Part shown: positions 16,754 through 24,952 of the stretch, piece after piece
Layout of the letters: each line of letters starts with the position of its first letter
Numbering within the stretch: position 1 is the first letter of the stretch
Assembly (NCBI GenBank): GCA_024224995.1
Contig: JAAENB010001241.1
Location: 1-25,002 of the forward strand
Direction of reading: 5' to 3'
Length of the DNA: 25,002 nucleotides
Origin: a bacterium
GTDB taxonomy: Bacteria > Spirochaetota > UBA4802 > UBA5550
The notes under the pieces: model-generated
Seen by the model: the letters and a program-made list of their open reading frames with translations, nothing else
Database searches by the model: none
Told to the model about the DNA's origin: nothing
Position numbers and translations under genes: made by a program

Positions 16754-16775
16754 AAAAAAGTTCCCCCTTCAGGGG
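16754..16775 (-). terminator. Terminator-like attenuator between gspG and gspH
   Basis: On the minus strand CCCC-TGAA-GGGG forms a short hairpin followed after a few bases by TTTTTT. It lies about 27 nt after the gspG stop. Partial termination here would leave abundant gspG message and less of the downstream minor-pseudopilin genes, as their stoichiometry requires. The stem is only 4 bp (5 with a wobble), so it is probably leaky. Confidence 0.45.
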
Positions 16776-16803
16776 TCGCACTCCTCGCAGGGGTCGCACT
16801 CCT
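16770..16803. repeat. Tandem 18-nt repeat overlapping the gspG stop
   Basis: CAGGGGTCGCACTCCT occurs at 16770-16785 and again, identical, at 16788-16803, with a 2-nt spacer. The right unit overlaps the gspG stop codon. The unit resembles part of the stem at 1421-1440 (GAGGAGTG then a C-run) when read in the coding direction. Confidence 0.85.
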
Positions 16804-17239
16804 AATCGGTACTCTTAATATCCGCGTTAGTGCCTTCGCCGCCCGGCTTTTTGTCTTTGCCGTTAGTCCATATGACATAGTCTTCACCATTGTCTCCCGG
16901 AGACTGGTAGTGGTATGGCACACCCCAGGGATCCTTTGGAATTTTTTTCATAAGTCCATTCGTTTTCAGAACCTCAAGTCCATCTTCCGTTGATGGAAAC
17001 CCCTGGTTCGCAGTGGAATAGTTTAAAAGAGGCAAATCGAAATGCCCGATCTGCTGCTTGGCTGCGGTAACATTGGCTTTGTCGATATTTTGAAATAACT
17101 GTGAGCCCACAACACCCATCAAAATCGCGATAATTGTTACAACAACCATAATTTCAATAAGCGTATATCCTTCTTCGGAACGTATATTCCTGAACAGCTC
17201 ATGTACCCTGTCTTTAATCCTCTGTAGTAATCCTCTCAT
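16802..17239 (-). CDS. gspG: Major pseudopilin GspG
   Basis: A 145-aa prepilin with a 24-residue leader ending in RSEEG and mature start YTLIEIMVVVTIIAILMGVVG, with Glu at +5. The body has the GspG features: the GFPSTEDGLEVL segment, IPKDPWGVPYHYQSPG, and a C-terminal acidic loop (GEDYVIWTNGKDKKPGGEG) where GspG binds calcium. It is the main subunit of the pseudopilus that pushes substrates through GspD. AGAGGAGC gives it a strong ribosome-binding site, in keeping with high expression. The leader is long for the family but basic as expected. Confidence 0.95.
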   Translation of the reverse strand: MRGLLQRIKDRVHELFRNIRSEEGYTLIEIMVVVTIIAILMGVVGSQLFQNIDKANVTAAKQQIGHFDLPLLNYSTANQGFPSTEDGLEVLKTNGLMKKIPKDPWGVPYHYQSPGDNGEDYVIWTNGKDKKPGGEGTNADIKSTD

Positions 17240-17277
17240 GTTATTGCTCCTCTTAAATTTATATAGTTTGTAAAAAT

Positions 17278-18537
17278 TTACTGAGTCATCAAACTCATGT
17301 CCATCATGGGCAGCATTACGGACATTACTATTGTTCCGATTATTACCCCCATGAAGATAATTATCAATGGTTCCAGCAGGCTCGTGAGCCCGGAAACCGC
17401 AAGATCGACCTCGTTTTCATATACCCGGCCGATGTTCAGGAGCATCTTGTCCAGCTGGTCGCTGGCCTCTCCCGCGTTGATCATCCCCAGCACCAGTTTG
17501 GGCAGGAATTGCGATTGCTGTAAGGCCTTGGATACCGTAGAACCTTCTTTGATCTTCGTTGATGCCTCAGCCAGCTCCTCTTCTATTACAATATTGTCCA
17601 CAACCTTTTGAACGATCTCAAAAGATCTTAAAATATCTACTTTATTATTTAGTAAAATTCCCAGGTTTTGTGTTACACGAAAAACGAGCATTTTTTTATA
17701 CAGGGACTTAATAAGCGGGAGTTTTAGCTTGATCTCGTCTATTTTCCGCCTGCCGTCATGGGTTTTTGCGTACCGGTTATATCCGTATATTGTGAAGATC
17801 AGTACTATGGGAATAACAAACCAGTACCCGGAAATAAAATTACTAATCGCCACAACGATTTTAGTCGGGACGGGCAATTCCCGCGCCTGGTCTTCAAAAA
17901 GCTCAATAATGGCGGGAATAACATTTACCAGCAGGAATGTGGCTACCCCCATGGCGAAAAGGAACATAAAGGCCGGATAATACATGGCCGACTTTACCTT
18001 GCTTTTTAAGGTATTGGTCTTTTCCTCCATTTCGGCCAGCCGCTCTATAACCTCATCCAGTGATCCCAGGTTCTCTCCCACCCGTACCATGTTGATATAC
18101 ATGTCGGAAAAGATCGTTCTGTGCCGTTCAAGAGCATTGGAAAATGATGAGCCTTCTTCGATTTTGCCCCGGATATCGGCTACGACATTCCTGAAATGTT
18201 TGTTATCGATCTGGTCTATAATGTCGGCAATGGCAACTGTCAGGGGAAGTCCGGCTCGCAGCAGCGTTGCCAGCTGCCGTGAAAAAAGCCCTACCTGTTT
18301 TACACTGGACCGGGCACTCAGGCTGTCGGATATCTTTTCAGCAACATTTTTAATTATGCTGATTTCCGTAGTACCGGTCTTTTTTTTGTCTTGCTGGGTT
18401 ACATCATGTTCTTCCAGGGAAATAATAAACAGCCCTTTATTCTTTACTTTCTGTCGTGCCGCGCTTGGCGATGGCGCGTCTATATAATCGGCCATTTTGC
18501 TGCCGTCATTGTCTATTGCCTGGTAATAGTAGATCAT
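17278..18537 (-). CDS. gspF: Inner-membrane platform protein GspF
   Basis: A 419-aa protein with two T2SSF domains (about 83-206 and 285-407) and three transmembrane helices (about 187-212, 236-254 and 390-411). Hallmarks are FSRQLATLLRAGLPL (about 85-99) and GEASDQLDKML in the second repeat. GspF is the central platform that GspE drives during pseudopilus assembly. The gene starts 1 nt after the gspE stop, and AAGG lies within the end of gspE, so the two are translationally coupled. Length is normal for the family. Confidence 0.95.
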   Translation of the reverse strand: MIYYYQAIDNDGSKMADYIDAPSPSAARQKVKNKGLFIISLEEHDVTQQDKKKTGTTEISIIKNVAEKISDSLSARSSVKQVGLFSRQLATLLRAGLPLTVAIADIIDQIDNKHFRNVVADIRGKIEEGSSFSNALERHRTIFSDMYINMVRVGENLGSLDEVIERLAEMEEKTNTLKSKVKSAMYYPAFMFLFAMGVATFLLVNVIPAIIELFEDQARELPVPTKIVVAISNFISGYWFVIPIVLIFTIYGYNRYAKTHDGRRKIDEIKLKLPLIKSLYKKMLVFRVTQNLGILLNNKVDILRSFEIVQKVVDNIVIEEELAEASTKIKEGSTVSKALQQSQFLPKLVLGMINAGEASDQLDKMLLNIGRVYENEVDLAVSGLTSLLEPLIIIFMGVIIGTIVMSVMLPMMDMSLMTQ

Positions 18538-18538
18538 C

Positions 18539-20242
18539 TTAACTAACCCTTACAACTTCTTCAACAGTGGTGTCTCCTTCTATGGCCTTATCCAGGCCGT
18601 CCAGGAGCAGGGTGACCATTCCTTCTTTTACTGCCATATCTTTAATCTGGGCCGCGTCTGCCCTGGCAAGGATAAGTTTCCGTATTGCAGGGCTTACCGC
18701 CAGCAGTTCATATATTCCCTTCCTGCCCTTATATCCCGTATTAAGACAGTCTTCACATCCTTTTGCTTCCCACAGTTTTCCGCCCTTTAACTGTGACGAT
18801 TTTAATCCCAGCTCCGAAAGCTGCTTGGGAGTGGGCTTGTATTGCGCCTTACAGGTGGGACATAACCGCCGTATAAGCCGCTGTGCCAGGAACGCGTTTA
18901 GAGAGGAGGCGATCAAAAAGGGCTCTATTCCCATTTCAAGGAGCCTGGTAATTCCGCTGGCCGCGTCATTGGTATGGAGTGTGGAAAATACCCGGTGCCC
19001 CGTAAGAGCCGATTGTATGGCAATTTCCGCTGTTTCCTGGTCCCGGATCTCCCCGATCATTACAATGTCCGGATCCTGCCGCAAAATAGACCTGAGCCCG
19101 TTGGCGAAGGTTAGATCAATTGAAGCTTTTACCTGCATCTGGCCTATGCCGTGGAGCTGGTATTCTATTGGATCTTCTACGGTTAATATATTTACTTCTA
19201 TACTATTTAATTTTGTCAGTGCACTGTAGAGCGTGGTACTTTTTCCGCTTCCCGTTGGGCCTGTTACCAGAATAATCCCGTGTGTCTTTTTTATAAGTTT
19301 GTCAAATTTATCAAGATTATCATCGTCGAATCCCAGGCTTTCCATACTAAATGACATATCCGACTTATTTAACAAACGAAGTACTATTCGCTCTCCATAA
19401 TAGGTTGGAAAGGTCGAAACCCGTATGTCAATATCCTTGCCTGCTATCTTGAGCTGGATCCGCCCGTCCTGGGGCAGCCGGTTTTCGGCGATATTCAGGT
19501 TTGCCATGATCTTTATCCTGGAAATTATAGCTCCCTGGTATCGCTTGGGCGGGGTAAACATCTGGTACAGGATTCCGTCAATCCGGTACCGCACAGTAAG
19601 ATCCTTTTCATAGGGCTCAAAGTGTATATCACTTGCACGGTCGTTTACCGCTTCACGGATTATGGTGTTGACAAGCCGTATTATGGGCGCGTCATTTGCC
19701 ATATCCATTATATCTTCGGTTTCCGCTATATCACCAGACAGAATTTCAAAATCGGATTCTTCCAGGTCTTCTATGAGATCGTCGGTTGACTCGGATTTTA
19801 ATACATCATAATGAGTCTGGATTATCCGCTTGATCTCTTCTTTGGTGGTAAGTACCGCCTCCAGGTGAAAATCCGGAAAAAACATGTTCAGGTCGTCAAA
19901 AGGCTGAAAATTCAGCGTGTCATGGATGGCCACGACTATGACCCTGTCTTTTACCTGGCAGGGCGCTATCATATTCCTGTTTAAAAAGTGAACCGGGATC
20001 CTTCCCAGGATATTGTTGGGATCTTCAAAATCAAAGTGCATCTTGCCGTCGATCCCGAACTTGCCGGCCAGGGTCTTAATAATATCCTCTTCCGTGGCCA
20101 GGCCTTTTTTTATTAACAATTCTCCAAGACGCAGCGCCGATCCTTTCTGGCTTATGAGCGCATCCTGAAGCTGCTCTTCCGTAATAACCTTGCTTTTGAC
20201 AAGGAGAGCCCCCAATGGTTTTCGTTTTCCTGTATCTGTCAT
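18539..20242 (-). CDS. gspE: Secretion ATPase GspE
   Basis: A 567-aa hexameric ATPase powering pseudopilus assembly. The N-terminal MshEN/GspE-N domain (about 8-150) is followed by the motor domain: Walker A GPTGSGKS (328-335), Asp box VEDPIEY (355-361), Walker B IVMIGEIRD (393-401), His box STLHTND (420-426), and a zinc-binding CxxC pair with Cys461/464 and Cys496/499. All catalytic motifs are intact. TTG 20260 would add six residues; I prefer ATG 20242, as MTDTGKRKPLG is a usual start. The 250-nt gap from gspD contains two repeats and a plus-strand terminator-like hairpin, so internal control between gspD and gspE is possible. Confidence 0.95.
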   Translation of the reverse strand: MTDTGKRKPLGALLVKSKVITEEQLQDALISQKGSALRLGELLIKKGLATEEDIIKTLAGKFGIDGKMHFDFEDPNNILGRIPVHFLNRNMIAPCQVKDRVIVVAIHDTLNFQPFDDLNMFFPDFHLEAVLTTKEEIKRIIQTHYDVLKSESTDDLIEDLEESDFEILSGDIAETEDIMDMANDAPIIRLVNTIIREAVNDRASDIHFEPYEKDLTVRYRIDGILYQMFTPPKRYQGAIISRIKIMANLNIAENRLPQDGRIQLKIAGKDIDIRVSTFPTYYGERIVLRLLNKSDMSFSMESLGFDDDNLDKFDKLIKKTHGIILVTGPTGSGKSTTLYSALTKLNSIEVNILTVEDPIEYQLHGIGQMQVKASIDLTFANGLRSILRQDPDIVMIGEIRDQETAEIAIQSALTGHRVFSTLHTNDAASGITRLLEMGIEPFLIASSLNAFLAQRLIRRLCPTCKAQYKPTPKQLSELGLKSSQLKGGKLWEAKGCEDCLNTGYKGRKGIYELLAVSPAIRKLILARADAAQIKDMAVKEGMVTLLLDGLDKAIEGDTTVEEVVRVS

Positions 20243-20284
20243 AACTATTTCTACTCTCAAGAAACTAAATATTGGTTGTGCGCG

Positions 20285-20378
20285 GGCCTGGAAGTAGTAT
20301 GGACTCTTTGGATTGCTGCGGAACTCGCTTTGCTCAAACAGTCCTCACAACCCAAAGAGCCCATACTACTTCCAGGCC
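20285..20378. repeat. Long hairpin with conserved 32-nt loop, copy 2
   Basis: Arms 20285-20315 and 20348-20378 pair over 18 bp, then 8 bp, then 3 bp, with two A/C mismatches between. The loop (20316-20347) is the reverse complement of the loop at 1449-1480 with 30 of 32 bases identical; the stem is unrelated. It lies in the gspD-gspE gap, 42 nt before the gspE ATG. Read in the direction of gspDE transcription, the loop has the same orientation as copy 1 relative to its genes. Confidence 0.9.
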
Positions 20379-20421
20379 GGATGCAGTTCGCAATAGTATT
20401 AAGTTTCTGACCTGTTTTTTC

Positions 20422-20443
20422 CCGGCTCCGCCGGTTTTTTTTT
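20422..20443 (+). terminator. Terminator-like hairpin facing against the operon
   Basis: CCGGC-TCC-GCCGG (20422-20434) is followed by nine T (20435-20443) on the plus strand, opposite to gspD and gspE. On the plus strand it would stop transcription running antisense into gspD. On the minus strand it has no U-tract and should not stop the operon. Confidence 0.45.
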
Positions 20444-20450
20444 CTTTTAA

Positions 20451-20492
20451 CCGATTACTGATCACCCGGCCCCCAGGGCCTCCGATCACCTT
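20451..20492. repeat. 42-nt GATCACC-type repeat, copy B (after gspD)
   Basis: The same element as at 14929-14970, with six differences, two of them in the hairpin loop. It lies 1 nt downstream of the gspD stop on the coding strand and has the same orientation as copy A. Confidence 0.8.
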
Positions 20493-20493
20493 A

Positions 20494-22338
20494 CTACTTT
20501 ATCTGCTGCCGTAATCGCGATTGTATTCTTTTCTTCTCCGCAGTAACTCTTTCTATATCTTCCTGCTTTGTTACAATACGGGGGGTGATAAATACCAGTA
20601 AATTTGTCTTTTTATATTGCACGGATTTGGTTTTGAACAGCCAGCCCAGCAGGGGAATATCTCCCAGGAGTGGTACCTTGTTTTCGGTTTCTGTTTTCTT
20701 GGTGCTGATGAGCCCGCCCACGACTACGGTTTTTCCGTCCAGTACGGTGATCTTTGTCTTTATATCCCTTTTGCCCAACTTGGGCGGCTGACCGGTTGTC
20801 GTGTCGGTATTGGTCAACACCAGGTTGCTTTCCTGGTAGAGATCCAGGGTGATCCGTTCTTTATTCGTTATGTGCGGGGTGATCTTTAACTTGATCCCCA
20901 CTGTTTTGTATTCATATGTATAGGTTTGAACATCAGTAGTGCTGGTCCTTACGTTCGACTTGACCGGGATCTCTTCCCCCACATTCAGCTCCGCTTCCTG
21001 GTTGTCTATGGTGAGGATCTGCGGTGTGGACAGGATATTAAAATTTTCATCAAACTCACTTGCGCTGATTATACTTGAAAGAGCACTGCTGGTTACAATT
21101 CCAAGGTGCATACCAAGGGCAGTAGGGAAACTTCCCCCTGTGACAGCATTGCTGCTGGAGATTGAGGCTCCGCCCGCTGTTATGGTTTCTCCAAAAACAC
21201 TGCCTGCGGGAGCGCCTACGAGCCAGTTCGTCCCAAAGTTCCAGTTGTTTTCCATTCCCACTTCCACAATGAGCGCCTCTATAAGTACCTGCTCCCGTAC
21301 TATGTCCAGCTCTTTGATTATCCGTCTAATCTCTTTAAATTCCTGGGGAGTAGCGGCTATAATCAGTGAATTGGTCTCTTTGCTTGCGATTATCGACAAT
21401 TTTGTCTTTTTCTTTTTTGAATAGGGCGCCTGTGTCCTGGTTGCCCGCCGCGACGCGCTCGATGAACGGGTACTTTTTTTCCTGGCTATTGGGGAAGTAT
21501 TGATCTTGGCATTCTCGGAAAATGGGATCCTCGACAGTACTGTTGCCATCTCTTCGGCATTGGCATTCTCCAGGTGTATAACCTGGATATTCCCTTTGGG
21601 ACCCTTGATTCTGTCATCTCCGTCAACTACTCTGTCAAGAGCCTTTGAAATTCCCAGAAGTCCTTTTACTTCATGAGAGGTTCCCGTAATAATCAGCATA
21701 TTTAATGTCTCAAAGACCACAATATTGGTATTTTTCGACTTCAGCTTGCTCAGTGCTTTTGATACTTCATTGGGATCGGCATGCAATAACTCTATGAGGT
21801 GGGTAATGGTCTTCTCTTCCTTTACCTTTATATCTACTGTACTTTTCTTTGTTGTGTCGCCTTCCTTATTGTCCTTATCCCTTACTTCCACTATTATTTG
21901 AACATTCTTCTGGATAGCGTCCTTTATTGGTATTATTTTGATCAGGTTCTTCGTTTCCACTACTGCCAGGCCCTTTACTTCCAGGATCGACTTCATTACA
22001 TTGTAAGCTTCCGCTACCGGGATCTTCTTGTGGGAACTGATGGTTATTTTCCCTCGTACTTTATCGTCAACTATGATGTTTTTGCCCAATAATTCGCTCA
22101 TTGCGTCCAGGAATTGGGCTATTTCCATATCTTTGAAATTAAAGGAGATCTTTTTTATCCTCTTTTTCCTTCTTCTTCTCTTTTTTCTCTTCTTCTTCGC
22201 CTGGGCATTCAGTGAGCTCTTTAAAAAGGTCGCTGTTCCCGTGCCCGGTGTTATTGTAGATATTGCGTAATCAAAAAAGGGCAGTAATCCCAGTACTACC
22301 AGGATTGCCGGAATTTTCTTGAGAATTGATCGATTCAT
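20494..22338 (-). CDS. gspD: Outer-membrane secretin GspD
   Basis: A 614-aa secretin. The signal peptide appears to end near NAQA (47). Residues 48-63 are almost all Lys or Arg (15 of 16), which is unusual just after a signal peptide. N0 domain about 64-140; N1 to N3 about 175-345, with a Ser/Arg/Lys-rich insertion at 284-313; secretin barrel from about 350, with VREQVLIEALIVEVG, VPLLGDIPLLGWLF and LLVFITPRIV near the end. It forms the outer-membrane channel for folded exoproteins. The short C-terminus could be an S-domain for a pilotin; no pilotin gene is in view. AAAGGATG stands before the ATG, 50 nt after gspC. Confidence 0.95.
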   Translation of the reverse strand: MNRSILKKIPAILVVLGLLPFFDYAISTITPGTGTATFLKSSLNAQAKKKRKKRRRRKKRIKKISFNFKDMEIAQFLDAMSELLGKNIIVDDKVRGKITISSHKKIPVAEAYNVMKSILEVKGLAVVETKNLIKIIPIKDAIQKNVQIIVEVRDKDNKEGDTTKKSTVDIKVKEEKTITHLIELLHADPNEVSKALSKLKSKNTNIVVFETLNMLIITGTSHEVKGLLGISKALDRVVDGDDRIKGPKGNIQVIHLENANAEEMATVLSRIPFSENAKINTSPIARKKSTRSSSASRRATRTQAPYSKKKKTKLSIIASKETNSLIIAATPQEFKEIRRIIKELDIVREQVLIEALIVEVGMENNWNFGTNWLVGAPAGSVFGETITAGGASISSSNAVTGGSFPTALGMHLGIVTSSALSSIISASEFDENFNILSTPQILTIDNQEAELNVGEEIPVKSNVRTSTTDVQTYTYEYKTVGIKLKITPHITNKERITLDLYQESNLVLTNTDTTTGQPPKLGKRDIKTKITVLDGKTVVVGGLISTKKTETENKVPLLGDIPLLGWLFKTKSVQYKKTNLLVFITPRIVTKQEDIERVTAEKKRIQSRLRQQIK

Positions 22339-22388
22339 AGTAACATCCTTTATCTATATGTCTTATATATATGTGATAATATATCGTT

Positions 22389-23249
22389 TTATTCAGTTAT
22401 ATTAAGATCGAAGCTCATGGGACTTCCGCCCCGCTCCACATCAATACTTAATTTTGGTTCGTTTTTCATGTTTCCCCATAATTTCATGAGGGTTTCCGTA
22501 CTGTCTATCTTGTGCCCGTTGATCCGCTTTACGATGTCCCCGCTCCGGGCTCCCAGTTTATACAGGATATTGTAGGGTTTTACCCGTATCAGCCGGTATC
22601 CTTCTACCTTGCCGTTCTTCCGGTATGGTCCCGCGCGCAAGCCCCGCATGGCATTATCCATATTGTTCAACACCTTTTGCTGAATCTCTGCCTTGCTGAT
22701 ATTCTGCGATAATTTCTTCCCCTTGCCGACTGAACCTTTTTTTGAATCCTTTTTGGTCTTATCATACAACTCCAGGGGAATTCTTTGCCCGTTCACTTCC
22801 AGCATCACTTTGGTAGCATATACCGCTACGAGTTTGTTTCCGTATACGTCGTTATTTGGTTCTCTTTTTCTCTTTGATAATCCGAATAATTTGGCTTTTT
22901 TCTCTCGTTTTTTCTTTATGATTGCCCGTGATATGCTCCAGGGCCCGGTTATTGTGCCCAATAATTGCAGGTCTCCTATGGCGCTTGTCTCTGCCCCGGA
23001 TGCAACAGCAACTCCGCCTTCGGGAGTCAGGATTTCCGGGCCGAAAAAGTTCGACCCGATGATCACATCTTTATACTTCTCAAAGGGCTCTTTAACGTTC
23101 TGGGCTGTCCGTTTTTTTACCCGCTTTCTCTTGCTGGTCGCTTCCGGCGCTATCTTGAATTTTACCACTTCATTGACCGTTATTGCCGCGACATACGCGA
23201 ATACGGTTATTGCTGCTATATTTATTAGATGATATTTGAGATTCTGCAT
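22389..23249 (-). CDS. gspC: Inner-membrane linker GspC with PDZ domain
   Basis: A 286-aa bitopic protein: transmembrane helix about 9-27, a basic linker (TSKRKRVKKRT, 38-48), a homology region (about 92-160) including LQLLGTITGPWSISRAII, and a C-terminal PDZ domain (about 195-283) with GARSGDIVKRINGHKI. GspC connects GspD to the inner-membrane platform and may select substrates through its PDZ. It is the first gene of the operon. A TATAAT-like -10 box lies at 23275-23270 on the minus strand, 20 nt from the ATG, but the -35 is poor and no clear ribosome-binding site is seen. Confidence 0.9.
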   Translation of the reverse strand: MQNLKYHLINIAAITVFAYVAAITVNEVVKFKIAPEATSKRKRVKKRTAQNVKEPFEKYKDVIIGSNFFGPEILTPEGGVAVASGAETSAIGDLQLLGTITGPWSISRAIIKKKREKKAKLFGLSKRKREPNNDVYGNKLVAVYATKVMLEVNGQRIPLELYDKTKKDSKKGSVGKGKKLSQNISKAEIQQKVLNNMDNAMRGLRAGPYRKNGKVEGYRLIRVKPYNILYKLGARSGDIVKRINGHKIDSTETLMKLWGNMKNEPKLSIDVERGGSPMSFDLNITE

Positions 23250-23660
23250 TGCTGATTCTTACCCGGTTTATTATATTCTTTTGTGACAGTTATATGTACG
23301 AATTGTTACGAAAATAATAGCATTATTTCCAAAATCGGCACATTCGGCCCGTTGTTGTACTACTTTTCACGCTCTTCGGAAATTCCTGTTTCCAGAGATG
23401 TATTTCCAATTCTAATTGTTATATGAAAATAGTTTTTAGTCAAGTCATTTACCGGATTACAGTATAATTTCGTTGGGCGGGGTAAATTTTTTATACAAAT
23501 ATTCTTAAATGTTTTACCGATAGTTCACAGGCTCTCGCGAGGACTCTTGATATTTTCTTTATAATACCTTTATTATTTCTTTGTGAAATAGTCCTATCTT
23601 CTGATTAAATAATTAACAAAAAAAAATTATACTAATTAAGAAAGAAGAAGGAGAAAATTT
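23250..23660. promoter_or_regulatory. Divergent intergenic region between gspC and the porin gene
   Basis: A 411-nt region without a gene. On the minus strand it has TATAAT at 23275-23270 for gspC. On the plus strand the porin gene has TATAAT at 23560-23565 and TATACT at 23628-23633 as possible -10 boxes, neither with a good -35. GGTAAA (about 23482) and TTTACC (about 23514) form a loose inverted repeat. The porin ribosome-binding site is AGAAGGAG at 23646-23653. I see no RNA gene or CRISPR repeat here. Confidence 0.4.
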
Positions 23661-24755
23661 ATGTTTAAGAAATCATTGTTAGTTTTTTTGGGAATGCTGG
23701 TTATTTCCTCTACGGCTTTATTTGCACAGGATGAGCCAGGGGAGCCTGTTCCGGCTGATGGTTCTGTTGTAAAAGAAGAGAAGGGTGCGGCTGATAAGCT
23801 TTCGGATCTTGGTCTTTCCGGTAAGATGTATATTCAGTATGGAGCTGAACTTTCAACATCGGACGATTCAAATAAAAATAGTTCTTTTTCCATACAAAGA
23901 ATGTATCTCCAGTATAAAAGAGATATTGGCGGTCCTTTCAGCATCAAGATCACCACTGATGTTGGACAACTCGACTCAACATCCGGTGCAACTACTGTTA
24001 CCAGTGAACCATATGAGCTCTATGTAAAGAATGCCTATGTTCAGCTTAAGCAGAAGATGGGTGTAGTTACTCTTAAGTCTCAGCTCGGTATGATTGGTAC
24101 TCCCAATATTGGTAAAACCGACAAAATGATGGACCTTCGATGGGTTTACAATAACTACAGTATTGATAAATCCAAAAGCATCATTGGTACATCAATTGAT
24201 ACAAGTGCCGACCTTGGTTTTAACTTAAGCCTTAATATTATGAAGCTGGTTGAAGTTACTGCTGACATTACTCAAGGTGAAGGTTATAAAGAAGCAGCAG
24301 AAGTTAATGATAACAAAGTTATCCACGCTATGGTTTCAATCACTCCTATTAAGGGACTGTATATCAACGGATTTTCCAAGTTCGGAAAAGTTCAGTCTTC
24401 TGATGTGAAGAGCAATTACTATGGCGGCGGCGCTGCCTGGAAATCCGATCTTATCAAAGTTGGCGCTAACTTTTTAATGGCTGCTGTTGATACTGCTGCA
24501 TACACTTCTACTGAAGCATGGATTCACGCGAATCTTGACCCGGCTATTGAAATACCTATTCTTATAGTTGGTAGATTTGCTTACGGTAAGAATAATGATG
24601 TTGATGATACCGGTAATACTATAATCGGCGGCGGTCTTGGATACCAGTTCAACAAGCATTTTCGAGCTCTGGCTTACTTTGAAACCAATAGCTCAAATGC
24701 TTCCGGCTCTAAAGCCGATAGTGCCATTTATGCTAAAACAGAAGCCAAATTCTAG
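23661..24755 (+). CDS. Porin-like beta-barrel outer-membrane protein
   Basis: A 364-aa protein with a clear signal peptide (MFKKSLLVFLGMLVISSTALFAQ, quoted here only as residues 1-23, cut before DEPGE). An acidic linker follows, then alternating beta-strands from about residue 52 (GKMYIQYGAEL, RMYLQYKRDIGGPFSIKI) to the C-terminus EAKF. A final Phe is the usual recognition signal for the BAM complex. The pattern fits phosphate-selective-porin-like or general porin families; the solute is unknown. Codons are biased to GGT, GTT and CTT, unlike the secretion genes, and the ribosome-binding site is strong, both suggesting high expression. Confidence 0.85.
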   Translation: MFKKSLLVFLGMLVISSTALFAQDEPGEPVPADGSVVKEEKGAADKLSDLGLSGKMYIQYGAELSTSDDSNKNSSFSIQRMYLQYKRDIGGPFSIKITTDVGQLDSTSGATTVTSEPYELYVKNAYVQLKQKMGVVTLKSQLGMIGTPNIGKTDKMMDLRWVYNNYSIDKSKSIIGTSIDTSADLGFNLSLNIMKLVEVTADITQGEGYKEAAEVNDNKVIHAMVSITPIKGLYINGFSKFGKVQSSDVKSNYYGGGAAWKSDLIKVGANFLMAAVDTAAYTSTEAWIHANLDPAIEIPILIVGRFAYGKNNDVDDTGNTIIGGGLGYQFNKHFRALAYFETNSSNASGSKADSAIYAKTEAKF

Positions 24756-24760
24756 GTTAT

Positions 24761-24799
24761 TACCTTCTCAGAGCTCTTTAAAAGAGCTCTGAGAAGGTA
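24761..24799. terminator. Perfect 19-bp hairpin after the porin gene
   Basis: Arms 24761-24779 and 24781-24799 are fully complementary around a single A (24780). It starts 5 nt after the porin stop. There is no U-tract on either side, so it may act as a message-protecting or rho-independent-like end, or as a barrier in both directions. The stem sequence does not match the other hairpins. Confidence 0.65.
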
Positions 24800-24952
24800 C
24801 CCCCCGAAGGAGCGGTTTCCGGCCGGAATTCCCTGAAACAGCACAATCTCCGGAACAAACACCAAAAACACCCGGTAAATAAACAGTTTCATCTTCAGGA
24901 AAGAGCCCAGGAGGCACAATCAGGGGAACAGTTCTCTCATAAGGACAAAGCA

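Noticed and set aside
16770..16803. CRISPR array
   Set aside because: Only two units with a 2-nt spacer; no spacer-sized unique sequence.
18567..19229. 220-aa plus-strand open frame
   Set aside because: Antisense to gspE motor motifs; shadow of codon bias.
20939..21424. 161-aa plus-strand open frame
   Set aside because: Antisense to the secretin domain of gspD, which has clear family motifs.
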